Notes: generated by a model from the sequence alone, not told the origin. Positions 1 to 9,230 are shown, numbered from the stretch's first letter. The stretch is 64,000 nucleotides of DNA from Polyangiaceae bacterium (GCA_016715885.1 JADJXL010000005.1:145626-209625), one strand, 5' to 3'. Program-made: numbers and translations.

Positions 1-245
1 TCCGGACGGATCAACTCGACCGCTTCGCGGGCGGGCACGAAGTACTGCGGTTGCCGGCCGTAGACGTAGCCCGGGTCCTTCGGGTTACCTGGAGGATGAA
101 GCCTGACAAAGCAGGTTCCCTCTTCTCCCGCCAAGGCGACCAGAGTCGACGCGAGCGCTTCGAACCGTTGGTTTTCGGGACACCAGACCATGAAGTTCGG
201 CCAGGACTCCGGCTCGACCGCTTTGGGTTTGCGTTTGCGTTTCAT
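1..245 (-). CDS. Hypothetical protein, candidate immunity protein (cut by window edge)
   Basis: An open frame starts with ATG at 245 and runs off the left edge without a stop, giving about 81 residues that begin MKRKRKPKAVEPESW. Its ATG overlaps the stop of the upstream toxin gene in an ATGA arrangement, with GGAG just ahead, so the two are probably translationally coupled. The family is not recognised. The position directly behind a polymorphic toxin with a C-terminal nuclease domain is where the cognate immunity protein normally sits, and that is the only basis for the suggestion. The C-terminus is unseen. Confidence 0.6.
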   Translation of the reverse strand, partial: MKRKRKPKAVEPESWPNFMVWCPENQRFEALASTLVALAGEEGTCFVRLHPPGNPKDPGYVYGRQPQYFVPAREAVELIRP

Positions 246-1835
246 AGCTCCACCACCTGCACGATCAGATCCGGCCTATCTTGATTCTTCAGGGTCACGA
301 ACTTGTTCGTATTGTTATCAAAGAGCTTCACGCCTTCCTTGATAACGAACTCGCCGTTGAATTTCGACTCCGAACCCTTCGGGACGAAGATTTGCACGCG
401 CTCCACGCCATTGCCAAGCTCTTTCTTGTTCAACGCCTTCACCACATTTTTGAGCTGCTCGAGGGCATGCTTCACGTCGACTGTTCCGTCAACGATTCCC
501 TTGACCTCGCTCAGGACGAGCGTGTCGTTTTTCGTCACGGTGATCATATCGCACGCGATGTCGGTGCCCGGCCCAGTATTTTTAATGCCCAGGAGAACCT
601 TGGCGGCTTTATCGCTCGGGGCGAGTATTTGGTGGCCTTCTTTCTCCACCAGCATCTGCAGCACTTGGCGTTCGTAGGTCTTGGCGGCTTCGTGAAGCTT
701 GTCGAGATCCACATGTTTTGCATAGTTCAGCCCGCGCCATCCCGGAAGTTGTTTCAGCCTCAGGAGTTTGCTCAGGTCGTCGCCCAAGCCCACGATGCCT
801 GCCGCAACCGCTTTACCTTCGCTCGAAATCGCCGCCGTCTTGACGCCTTTCCAAACCTTGACGGCCTTGCCGATGCCAAACCCGATGCCCGACCAAATGC
901 GTTCACCCGTCGTCAACGGTCGCCCTGACGGCATGCACCATTCTTTGCCCGTGACCGCTTCGCATAGATCCAACGCCGTTCCGACGAACGGCACGAATCC
1001 AATCGCCACGCGCGACGCGCCGTGCACGATGGTCCGCATGGTCCCGCGGTATTGCTCGGCAAGCTCGTCGCCGGCCTGCATGCCCGCCGAAAACGCACGC
1101 AGCGTGTCGAAAAAGAGATTCGCTTCGGGAGGATTCATCGACGCCTCCCATTCATTGAGCCGGTCTTTCAGCTCCTCGGCGAGCTCCCCATACAGGTTTT
1201 TTAGCGTGCCATCGATATCCGCTCGCACGTCCTGCGGAATGGGCGCGTCGTGAAACCAGCCTGACCCATTCATGAATTGTTGCAAGTACGTCGTCACCTT
1301 GTTCTGCGCATTCAGAAACGCATTCACCTCCGCCTGCGACACGCTCATGCGCGCCTTTATCGCTTTTTCCAATGCCGCTTGGTTCGACCGCCACGCGCGC
1401 ACTTCCGCCACGAAGTTTGCTCGCCCAGTGACGACGCCTCCGGTGACGTAGTCTTTCAGCGATGCAATCACCGCGTCGGCATAATCCGCATAAGGATCCT
1501 TGCCCGCTTCCCACGCGCCCGGCACATCCGAAATGTCGGGCACGTCGACCCACGGAATGTCGTTCGGCCCGAGCCCGTAATTCGAAGGATCGTCGGGGCT
1601 GAAGCCACTTTGCCGCGCATCCCCCGTCAAGAAAATCCGATGCCGCATTCGCTTGGTCGCCGAAGTTCGAAATGAGGCTCGCGAGCTCCTTCTGCAAATC
1701 GATGATGCTTTGCTTCAAGTCCGCCAGGACCTGCTTCAATGCTTCGCGGGTGGCTTCGTCGAGGATGTACGAATGTCGCCAAAAGATCTCGTCCAGGTCT
1801 TCGGCGGTGATTTCGTCGAGCGGCCGCGTGAGCAA
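242..1835 (-). CDS. Polymorphic toxin with pretoxin linker and C-terminal PD-(D/E)XK nuclease domain (frameshifted)
   Basis: The main frame (468 codons, 242-1648) has a helical N-terminal half, a segment at residues 214-250 (GFVPFVGTALDLCEAVTGK, then L..GER) that resembles the pretoxin PT-TG linker of polymorphic toxins, and a C-terminal domain with D363/D367 followed by E381-V-K383, the spacing of a PD-(D/E)XK nuclease. The natural N-terminus lies in another frame (TTG at 1835, beginning LTRPLDEITAEDLDEIFW). The two join cleanly if one base is removed from the G5 run near 1625-1630, so this is either a sequencing indel or a recent frameshift. A second shift further upstream near 1880 is possible. 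Predicted role: DNA- or RNA-cleaving effector used against competitors. Export route is not visible. The gene downstream (from 245) is the immunity candidate. Confidence 0.7.
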
Positions 1836-2058
1836 ATCGCCAATCTCGGTTTCGAGCGACTGGAGTACATTGAGTCGGGCGAGTCATTCGGACGCATGCA
1901 GTCAGCGCCGTAGGACAAGCGCGGGCATTGCGCTGGTTCTCGGATGAACGATGTTATGGTGGAAGCAGGTGGACAGTACGTGTCGACATGGAGTGTGCGT
2001 ATGAATTAGAGAGCCGTGCAAAAGACACGCGGCCACACGCGTGACGACGAACCAATCG

Positions 2059-2619
2059 CTACACCGGAACGACCCAAGTCCAGACTTCCGAAAAGAGACA
2101 GATGTAGATCGTCGCCTCGCCCATCAACACGCCGTCCATGGCCACATCCGGAACCACCTCATTGCCGATCTCGGGCGGGATTGTCCGATATCCGGGGTAT
2201 GTCGCTTCGATCTCTGTTGCGATCGCCGCCGGCTTCTCGTCAGGGTCGCCCCTGTCGTGGATCCCATAATAGGGTCCGAGGAGGCTCACGTGGAAGCTGA
2301 GCGAAGCCCTGCTACTGAATGAGGGGACGGGCTCCAAATCCTTGGGGCGATAGATGCGAGCCGAATAGGCTGGAGTGACCCCCCCAGCGAACAAGAAAAC
2401 CGACTCATTTTGCACACCGTATCGATCATCGAGGCGATCGATCATAGCCTTCCACGTTGGGTATTCGGCTCGGCCGCGGTTTGCGGCTTCCACCAGGCGG
2501 CGGTGCTCCTCCGTGTCGTCGTAGACGGGCTCACCAGGAGGCACGTGCATGCGCGAGAAGTTGTGCACGCCCCGCGGGTAAAATCGGTAGATGAGGTCGA
2601 GTAGTTCGGAGCGAGTCAT
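2059..2619 (-). CDS. Uncharacterised 186-aa protein, cassette gene 2 (left copy)
   Basis: The function is not recognised. The protein is soluble, without signal peptide or membrane segment. It is clearly paralogous to the protein at 61364-61930: both open with an ELL-x3-Y-x2-Y pattern, share LVEA, W-x5-RLD-x-R, an AGG-x3-A-x-Y block and a PYY motif, and end with the strongly conserved EIGN-x-VVPDV followed by TIY-x-CLF and a Trp-rich end. It starts 2 nt after the stop of the lipoprotein gene at 2622-3761, so they form one transcript. The size, the genomic position beside a toxin module and the duplication would fit an immunity-like or accessory protein; that is inference only. Confidence 0.85.
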   Translation of the reverse strand: MTRSELLDLIYRFYPRGVHNFSRMHVPPGEPVYDDTEEHRRLVEAANRGRAEYPTWKAMIDRLDDRYGVQNESVFLFAGGVTPAYSARIYRPKDLEPVPSFSSRASLSFHVSLLGPYYGIHDRGDPDEKPAAIATEIEATYPGYRTIPPEIGNEVVPDVAMDGVLMGEATIYICLFSEVWTWVVPV

Positions 2620-2621
2620 GA

Positions 2622-3761
2622 TTATTTTATTACCGCCGCGCCAAGCAGCGGGTAGGTGGATTTGAACGCGGCGCGGGTCCCAACGATAAACTTTTCGCAG
2701 AAGATTCCCGGGGGAAGTTTGTAGTCCATGGTGGCAGCGGCGCCATTGGCAACCGTGGCGCTCAGGGTCGCCGCGCGACTCGCATCGACTTTCCCCATGA
2801 ACTCAGTTCGGAGCGGCATTTGGATGGTGAAGAAACAGTACCATTTGATGGCCGGCTTGGGGATCACGATTCGGATGAACTCGAGGTTGACCTTGGCCAC
2901 TTGCCAACCGCCAGCTTTGCCCGTGCCGTCATCCTGTACGGTGATGATGAAGGGAAACTCTGAAGGCTTAAAGGTCGAAAGCCTGATCCCCGCAGGTGCT
3001 GCGGGGGCTGAGGCTATCGCCGACGGTGAGTAAAGCATGGGGGACATGAATGCGCTAGCGGTCGACGCGTCGACGCCTGCACCGTTCGGGATTGGTTCGC
3101 CGCCATGGAAGCCGGCTGAAGCGAGTTCCAGGACGCCCAGGCTCATCAAAGTAGTAAGGTACATCGTGATAACCTCTTTCGGACCATATGGTTCCGCATC
3201 GACCTTCGTCTTGTCAATCATGGCCTGCACGTCGCCCATCGTTTGCTTGTCAGCCGCGATTTCGGCTTTCAATGGATCCTTTTCTTTGGCACCCTTGTCG
3301 AGCAGCATCTTTTGAATGCGCGTTTTCGGGTCGGCCGATTGGTCGGCGATGATCTTTTCTTGCAATCGCCTCGCCCGCTCCAAATCTCGACCCAACTTGC
3401 CCGCCAAGCTTGCATGATACGATTCCGCATTACGTTGCGTGACCCGTAAGTAATCCAGGACCTCCTGGACCACGTCGAGATACCCGTCCACAGCACCGGG
3501 ACGCGATACCCACTCGTCGAGCGCCGTACCATTCGCACGCTCGACCCACATTTCAATGGGTTCGGTGCCATTCGTAGCGGCTTGCTCCCACGCAGCGGCT
3601 GGCCCGGACGTGGATGACACGCAATGCGTACGCGATTCGATGGACGAGGCGCAAAATTCCCACCTCACTTCGTCATCATTCGCGCCAAACAAGAAACATC
3701 CCGGCACGGCCGTTCCCATGATGACCAAGCTCACGGCTCCCCATGTATACGTTCGTTTCAT
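2622..3761 (-). CDS. Uncharacterised lipoprotein with coiled coil, cassette gene 1 (left copy)
   Basis: The 379-residue product has a lipoprotein signal (hydrophobic stretch ending TAVPGC, Cys22). A charged, probably coiled-coil region occupies about residues 100-190. A C-terminal domain (about 265-379) begins with FPFIITVQDDG, contains a GGW, an W-Y-C and an MPLR motif, and matches nearly the whole mature part of the 158-aa secreted protein at 61939-62415. The N-terminal 260 residues have no counterpart there, so the shared C-terminal domain is a mobile module on different leaders. It is followed after 2 nt by the 186-aa gene at 2059-2619. Function unknown; expected on the periplasmic face of a membrane. 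Confidence 0.85.
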   Translation of the reverse strand: MKRTYTWGAVSLVIMGTAVPGCFLFGANDDEVRWEFCASSIESRTHCVSSTSGPAAAWEQAATNGTEPIEMWVERANGTALDEWVSRPGAVDGYLDVVQEVLDYLRVTQRNAESYHASLAGKLGRDLERARRLQEKIIADQSADPKTRIQKMLLDKGAKEKDPLKAEIAADKQTMGDVQAMIDKTKVDAEPYGPKEVITMYLTTLMSLGVLELASAGFHGGEPIPNGAGVDASTASAFMSPMLYSPSAIASAPAAPAGIRLSTFKPSEFPFIITVQDDGTGKAGGWQVAKVNLEFIRIVIPKPAIKWYCFFTIQMPLRTEFMGKVDASRAATLSATVANGAAATMDYKLPPGIFCEKFIVGTRAAFKSTYPLLGAAVIK

Positions 3762-4333
3762 GTTTTACCCCTCGCGTGATTGATTGCCGTCCCCAAGCCA
3801 TATCGTAACGGAACCATTGCAAAGGAGGTGAATGCCAGGCAATACCTTGCCAATCCTTTCGTTCGAAAGGCGCGCGTTCCTTTGCCCCTGCTTCGATAAT
3901 ATGCGGGTCGGACAACCCAACCGTGAACGCTTATGCGCGCCTCGAAATGCGCCGGCAAGAAAAACCATCCACGCGCACGGACGGGCTATGTCCTACCTTG
4001 GATATCGTCCGTCGAGGGTGAACGTCGAAGGCTGTCGGCTGTGGTTCGCTTCACCGATCGCAGACAATTCGCGTCGGATTACTGCTTATGGCTTTCGCGA
4101 TGGACGCGAGTGTGTCTAGCGACGCGAAGGAGGACGCACGCGCGTCGAACGATGGTTTCGCGATCGTTCGAGCTCCGAGATTTCGCGAAGTTTCGATGAG
4201 GCGCGGATCGTGCGAGCGAGTTGCGCGGGCGGTGAGCACGCGGGCATGAGCGCTGAAACCATTCCGGGAAGGCCGGTACTGTCAACATCATCGGCAATCG
4301 CCGCTCTGCCTTGCCAATGGCAGCAACCCCGTA
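3762..4333. other. Intergenic region, no convincing gene
   Basis: This 570-bp gap separates the cassette lipoprotein (transcribed leftwards) from the 3' end of the histidine kinase. Short open frames on both strands have no recognisable sequence, no good ribosome site and overlap each other, so none is called. It should hold the promoter of the 3761 to 2059 operon. It contains GC-poor stretches with several TTTCG/CGAAA-type short inverted repeats around 4150-4200, but nothing definable. Confidence 0.5.
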
Positions 4334-5419
4334 CTAACAACCCTCTGTCTCGGCATTCTCATCCGACCCATTCCCTTGCCATTCCTTCGGCAATACCAGT
4401 GAAAACGCGCTGCCGCGCCCCACTTCGCTCTCCAACGTCAAACTGCCATGCAGCCGTTCGGCGAGCCCGCGCGCCATATAAAGACCCACGCCAAGCCCGC
4501 TCGATGCCACGGGCACGTTCGAGCCTCGGGTATATTTACCAAATACCCCGCCTTGCTCGGCCAAAGGAATGCCAATTCCCGCATCGATCACCCGCACCAC
4601 GACCTTGCCGTCCAAGCTGCTCAATACCACGTTCACGGGGTTTTGACGTGCCGAATACTTCATCGCGTTTTCGATGAGGTTGTTCAAGATTTGATGCACG
4701 CGACCCGAATCCGACGTTATCAGCACGCCATTCGCCGGCCCATGATAATCGATGCGATGCTCGGGCGAAGCCATTCGAAAGTCCTCCACGATGTCGACCG
4801 CGAGCGCTGCAATGTCGAATTCTTCGATTTTTACTTTCAAGGCTCCGCGTTCCATGGCCGCGGCATCGCTCAGGATTGCATCCACGAGCCTTCCCAAGCG
4901 CACGGCTTGGCGAATGGCGCGCGGAATCGTATCCGGAGGCGGCGGGTTACCGCTCGCCAATGCCAATTCGACCGTGCGCAATGACGTCAAAATGGGCTGG
5001 ATGGGCCCGCGCATCTGATGCGCTGCCGTGGCCAAAAAAGTTTCTCGTCCAATGTCGCGCCCAGCCGAATTCGTTCGATCGCATCGGGATAGCTCACGCA
5101 ATACGGCCGAAGTCACCCGGCCCCAGGGCATTTCGTGATCCGCGAGCGATACTTCGAGCGCCACCAAGCTTCCGTCTTTGCGTCTGCCATTCGTTCGCGT
5201 CGGCGCCGCTTGACCAATGGCGCTCATGGTTTTGCGCAAATGCCGCACGTCGATGAGGTCGGCCAAAGGCTTGCCCAAAAGCTCTCCCGGCTCCCGTCCA
5301 AGCATCCGTTCGGCCGCTCGATTCGCAATGAACACACGACCGCGTTCGTCTGTACAGACAAACCCGTCGGGAACATTGGCAACCAGTCGGCCCCAATCGA
5401 TTGCTTTTTGCTGTGGCAC
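4334..5419 (-). CDS. PAS-domain sensor histidine kinase
   Basis: A cytoplasmic 361-residue kinase without membrane segments. A PAS domain occupies about residues 8-115. The dimerisation/phosphoacceptor helix carries H134 in AAHQMRGPI, where the usual acidic residue after His is Gln. The ATP-binding domain has the N box (NNLIENAMKYS, about 246-256), G1 (DAGIGIP) and G2 (GLGVGL). The start is GTG at 5419 with AAGGGGG about ten bases upstream. It is divergent from the response regulator at 5455, its likely partner, with only a few tens of bases between the starts. The signal sensed is unknown. Confidence 0.9.
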   Translation of the reverse strand: MPQQKAIDWGRLVANVPDGFVCTDERGRVFIANRAAERMLGREPGELLGKPLADLIDVRHLRKTMSAIGQAAPTRTNGRRKDGSLVALEVSLADHEMPWGRVTSAVLRELSRCDRTNSAGRDIGRETFLATAAHQMRGPIQPILTSLRTVELALASGNPPPPDTIPRAIRQAVRLGRLVDAILSDAAAMERGALKVKIEEFDIAALAVDIVEDFRMASPEHRIDYHGPANGVLITSDSGRVHQILNNLIENAMKYSARQNPVNVVLSSLDGKVVVRVIDAGIGIPLAEQGGVFGKYTRGSNVPVASSGLGVGLYMARGLAERLHGSLTLESEVGRGSAFSLVLPKEWQGNGSDENAETEGC

Positions 5420-5454
5420 GGCGCGGCCCCCTTGCGTTTGTCAATGTGGGCTTC

Positions 5455-5961
5455 ATGAGTTCAAGGGCGAGCCATTGCCAGTGGGGGGATGACGAGTTGA
5501 GCAAACATTTACGACGGCGTACCGTGCTCATCGTCGACGACGACGACGATATCCGCTATTCGATGCGGAATCTGCTCGTCGTGTCCAATTTCAACGTGGT
5601 GCTCGCAGCCGACGGTGTCGAGGCACTCAAGGTGCTCGAAAGGCAACCGGTCGACGCGCTCGTCATCGATTTGATGATGCCCAGGCTCGACGGTGTCGGT
5701 GTCGTTCGCGCGCTTCATTCGATGGAGCCCGAACACCGTCCGGGCATCGTCATCGTGATATCGGCCCATTGCGAATTGCACACGCGGCTCATGGGTTTGC
5801 CCGTGCGACGGGTGCTGCCGAAACCCTTCGACGCCATCCGGCTCCTCGACGAACTTCAAGCCGCATTCGGCGAGGTCGACCATTCCAAGTCTTCGGAGTC
5901 GAGCGACGAGGACGACGCTTCATGGCCGGCATCCTCGAGTACCCACGGTTTGTCCAGCTAA
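5455..5961 (+). CDS. Single-domain response regulator (REC)
   Basis: A receiver domain with the acidic cluster (VDDDDD, about residues 27-32), phosphoacceptor D72 in VIDLMMPRLDG and the conserved K123 in LPKPFD. No DNA-binding or enzymatic output domain follows; the C-terminal tail is short, Ser/Asp-rich and probably disordered, so it likely acts by protein contact as CheY-like regulators do. The start is uncertain: ATG 5455 is used here, but TTG 5498 has a better Shine-Dalgarno (GGGGGGA seven bases upstream) and would leave more room for a divergent promoter with the histidine kinase gene. Confidence 0.88.
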   Translation: MSSRASHCQWGDDELSKHLRRRTVLIVDDDDDIRYSMRNLLVVSNFNVVLAADGVEALKVLERQPVDALVIDLMMPRLDGVGVVRALHSMEPEHRPGIVIVISAHCELHTRLMGLPVRRVLPKPFDAIRLLDELQAAFGEVDHSKSSESSDEDDASWPASSSTHGLSS

Positions 5962-5966
5962 GAAGC

Positions 5967-7130
5967 TCAGCCCTTTTCGTCGATCGTTCCAATTCGTTTT
6001 CGAATCGTGTCTTCGACCATGTCTTTGACCACTTGCCAAAGCGCTTCTTGATTCGGACAACTCGCGAGCGGCCCGAGCGGAATTTGAAAACCGCCTTTGC
6101 CGCGTCTTCCGCCTCCATAAGGCATACCGAGTGGCCCGATGCCGAATGCATCCCGAAGCCACGTCGCCGGATCGAGCGAGGGATCGGTCGTGCGCAAAGA
6201 ACCGTCGATCCATCCTTCGACCAAGCCGAACGTAATGGCTGTTCGAATGCCTTCACGGCGCACCAAAAAGTCCGCAGCTTGACCGATTGCATCGCGGTCC
6301 TGCGAGCGAACTTGACCCACGCCCGCAAAGACCCACGTCCCCTCGACATGCATGGCCTCGAGCGCGCGGCGCATGATTCGCATCGAGCTTGCAGGAATGC
6401 CATATCGCGAAAGCGCGGCGAGCACGTCCGAATCCACCAAATCGATGATGTTCGCGAGTGCATGCAAATCGTCGCTCGTGGCATGCAGCAAATCGTCCGT
6501 ATCGCTACGAATGCCATACGCGAGCGCCGTCGCCAGCCTCGTCGCAATGGATGCGTTGTCGAGCACCCGAGTTGGTGCTTCCAAAATATATTCTGCGTAA
6601 ATGGTGCTGGCAGCACCGACACCGAGCCGAATATCCAAAAAATCCGCAACCGGCTTCGTGGCCATCGCATGGTGATCCACGATGGACACACAAGGCAGTC
6701 CCGTGGTTCGCGGCAATTCTATCGAATTGGCATCCACCAGACTCAGCGCTTGATAGCGATCCAAATCTTCCGGCGCCGTGACGCGAACGAGCGGCAAGTC
6801 CAGCAAATTGACCATCGCTCGATTTTCCGCGCGACTGACGAGCGGCAAATGCGCAATGTCACACTCGATTCCGACACTCGCCGCCAAGCGCGAATGCGCC
6901 CAAGCGCTCGCGAGGCTGTCGGGATCGGGATATCCCCGAATCACGACGACATGCCGGCCTTCGTATTTGCGCAAAGCCTCGAGTAGCTCGGCAACGCGGC
7001 TTGGCGCCGCGTCCGCCTTCGTCTGAGTGCGTATCACGGATGAAGCCGGGGCTGCTCGATCGACGTCGATCCGTGCGGTTTCTAGATTGTTCACGGCAGT
7101 CGATGGTTCCAGCGGGACAGCTCGATTCAT
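5967..7130 (-). CDS. DHH-family phosphoesterase (NrnA/RecJ-like fold)
   Basis: The 387-residue protein has the DHH family signature: PDPDSLASA (motif I), a DAN motif, VDHH (motif III) and a C-terminal DHHA1-like substrate part with GGGRRGKGGFQ. Family members hydrolyse short oligoribonucleotides, pAp or cyclic dinucleotides using two metal ions. The usual His that opens motif I (H-x-n-P-D-x-D) is replaced here, giving RGYPDPD, which could alter metal binding. ATG 7130 is chosen over an upstream TTG (7157). It converges with the response regulator, five bases apart, and lies just downstream of the kinase-like gene. Confidence 0.85.
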   Translation of the reverse strand: MNRAVPLEPSTAVNNLETARIDVDRAAPASSVIRTQTKADAAPSRVAELLEALRKYEGRHVVVIRGYPDPDSLASAWAHSRLAASVGIECDIAHLPLVSRAENRAMVNLLDLPLVRVTAPEDLDRYQALSLVDANSIELPRTTGLPCVSIVDHHAMATKPVADFLDIRLGVGAASTIYAEYILEAPTRVLDNASIATRLATALAYGIRSDTDDLLHATSDDLHALANIIDLVDSDVLAALSRYGIPASSMRIMRRALEAMHVEGTWVFAGVGQVRSQDRDAIGQAADFLVRREGIRTAITFGLVEGWIDGSLRTTDPSLDPATWLRDAFGIGPLGMPYGGGRRGKGGFQIPLGPLASCPNQEALWQVVKDMVEDTIRKRIGTIDEKG

Positions 7131-7187
7131 GCTCCGCCTGAAGCGGTCATCAAGCAAAGTCCGCGCCTGCGCGTGGTGATGGGCTCG

Positions 7188-9158
7188 TCACTGCTTGAAC
7201 ATCGCCATGGCCGTTTCTCCGGACTTTACGACCACGGCCTTGGATTTCGCTCCGCTCTTCGATTTGCACGTCACGGTGTACGCTCCCGGTTTCAGCGATA
7301 CGCGCACCGACGACGACGTGCCCTTCGACGCACCGTTGACCGCGAATGCACACGGGCCACCCACGGACACGGCGACGAGCGTCCCATTTTTGTTGCCCGG
7401 TGGCGGCGGAGGTGGCGGAGGTGGCGGCGGTGGCGGCGAAGATCCGGATTTGCTCTCGCCCGTGGACGGTGGAGCGGCACTGTCGGCCGTGGCCACGGCA
7501 CTCGAAGCCGCCGATGCGCTTGGAGCGGCCGATGCGGTCGGCTCGGCTGCGGAAGCGCTTGGTGCGGCCGCTGCAGCGCTCGGTGCGGGAGGCTCCGACG
7601 TCGTTGCGGCTGCGGGCGGAGTCGTCGGTGCTGCGATGACGATCGGCGCGCTCGGCGAGAGTTGCGATTCGTTTGTCGTAGCCACCTCGGACGAACCCTG
7701 CTTCAGGAGAAGCAGGACACCGAGCACGATGGCTGCGGTGATGCCAAGCGCGCAAAATGCGAGCAGAATGCGCAGGAGCCGGTTCTGTTCGGTTTGAGGT
7801 GCAACGTCCGGCGGTCGCGCAACGACCGTTGGAGCAGGCTCGCGCGGCGGAGGTGCGGCGGAAGGTAGCGGGGCCGTCGACGGTTCGGCAACAGGCACCG
7901 GAGCATGCGCCGGACCGATGGGTGACGATGGCCGCGGCACCGGAATCGGGTACTGCGACTTCATCATCGCGAGTGGGTTGACCGATCCCGGAATGATGCT
8001 CGTTTCGGCATCGTCGTCGACGGGCAAACTCGCAAACTCCGCGGGGACTCGCGGGGCGGAAGGCATGGGCGGAGGGTTTGGCGCGGGCATCCACGCGCCC
8101 GGGGACGAACCCGGCGACGAACCCGTTCTCGGCGGCGGAGCAGCCATCGGCACGGATCCGTGCACGGGAGGCATCGCTGGAGGCGGCACGGAACCGGTGG
8201 CTTTTTTCTCCTTGGCCGTCGCAGTGATTTGACCAATCCGCTCGACGAGGAGCTGCCCCTCTGGCGGGGCAAACGGCAAGAGCGCATGCGCAAACGCGTA
8301 GACGTTGCGGAAGCGAGCATCGGGATCCTTCGCCAGCGCCCAACCGATCGCGTTGTCGAGCTCCACCGGTACATCCGAACGCAGATGCGAAAGAGGTTGC
8401 GGCGCTTCACGCGTGATCTGAAGCATCAGCGCGGCAGCTTCACCTTGGAACGGAGGTTTGCCCGCGAGCAGCTCGTAGAGGATCGTGCCGAGCGACCACA
8501 CGTCCGTGCGCGCATCGACGTCACGCGCTTTGCGGATGAGCTCGGGTGATGCGTACGGCGTCAGGCCGAACATCGCGGTGCCGGTGATCTCGACGGATCC
8601 GCCGCCTTCTGGAGCTGCCGCGACGAGTTTCGCGGTGCCGAAGTCGGCGAGCTTGATGAGCGGAGCGCCGCCCGTGCGCTGCGTGAGGAACAGATGTGAC
8701 GGTTCGAGATCACGCACGACGATGTTGTTTGCATGCGCTTCGGCGACGGCCTCGGATGCTTGGAGCACATACAAAATGGCTTCGTTCAGGGGCAGTGGGC
8801 CCACGCGCCGCACGTGTTTTTCGAGGTCCGTGCCTTCGATGTACTGGCGGATGATGTAGACCGATCCGTCGGGTTCGCTGCCTGCATCGAGGATTCGGGC
8901 GACGTGTTCGGAGGCGAGTTTCGACAGCGCGCGCGATTCGCGCCGGAAGCGTTCGACCTCTTGCACGGCCGCTTGGTTTGGCAAGAGCAGCTTGATGATC
9001 GCTCGCTGATCGAACGACGTGTGAAAGGCGTCGATCGTCAGACCGTGGTTTCGCCCCAAGATCGCGCGGACGCGGTACTTTCCAGCTACTATCGCGCCGG
9101 GATGGATGTCGTTGGCAGATCGCATGAATCGTCGTTCGTCGGGGTCGAGCGCGAGCAC
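7188..9158 (-). CDS. Membrane-anchored Ser/Thr kinase-like protein, probable pseudokinase, with PEGA-like C-terminus
   Basis: Residues about 25-300 have a Hanks-type kinase fold: the ATP-anchoring Lys (IIKLL, K56), DFG (172-174) and a SPE motif are present. The catalytic loop, normally HRDLKPxN, reads VRDLEPSH (148-155), so the catalytic-loop His, Lys and Asn are all replaced, and the Gly loop (GRNHGL) is degenerate. Activity is therefore doubtful. A long Pro/Ala/Ser-rich linker follows, then one membrane segment (LLRILLAFCALGITAAIVLG, about 455-480), a poly-Pro stretch and a C-terminal PEGA-like domain of about 65 residues facing the periplasm. Start GTG 9158 or ATG 9125. Scaffold or sensory role is inferred. 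Confidence 0.88.
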   Translation of the reverse strand: MLALDPDERRFMRSANDIHPGAIVAGKYRVRAILGRNHGLTIDAFHTSFDQRAIIKLLLPNQAAVQEVERFRRESRALSKLASEHVARILDAGSEPDGSVYIIRQYIEGTDLEKHVRRVGPLPLNEAILYVLQASEAVAEAHANNIVVRDLEPSHLFLTQRTGGAPLIKLADFGTAKLVAAAPEGGGSVEITGTAMFGLTPYASPELIRKARDVDARTDVWSLGTILYELLAGKPPFQGEAAALMLQITREAPQPLSHLRSDVPVELDNAIGWALAKDPDARFRNVYAFAHALLPFAPPEGQLLVERIGQITATAKEKKATGSVPPPAMPPVHGSVPMAAPPPRTGSSPGSSPGAWMPAPNPPPMPSAPRVPAEFASLPVDDDAETSIIPGSVNPLAMMKSQYPIPVPRPSSPIGPAHAPVPVAEPSTAPLPSAAPPPREPAPTVVARPPDVAPQTEQNRLLRILLAFCALGITAAIVLGVLLLLKQGSSEVATTNESQLSPSAPIVIAAPTTPPAAATTSEPPAPSAAAAAPSASAAEPTASAAPSASAASSAVATADSAAPPSTGESKSGSSPPPPPPPPPPPPPGNKNGTLVAVSVGGPCAFAVNGASKGTSSSVRVSLKPGAYTVTCKSKSGAKSKAVVVKSGETAMAMFKQ

Positions 9159-9230
9159 ATTCTTGCATGCTCACGGTCCCAGGGGTAGCAACGTACACCC
9201 TGGTCGGCGTTCGCCCAAGAGATCGGCACG

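Noticed and set aside
3832..4119. Small rightward gene between the cassette and the histidine kinase
   Set aside because: No ribosome site, no protein-like pattern, overlapping frames on the same strand.
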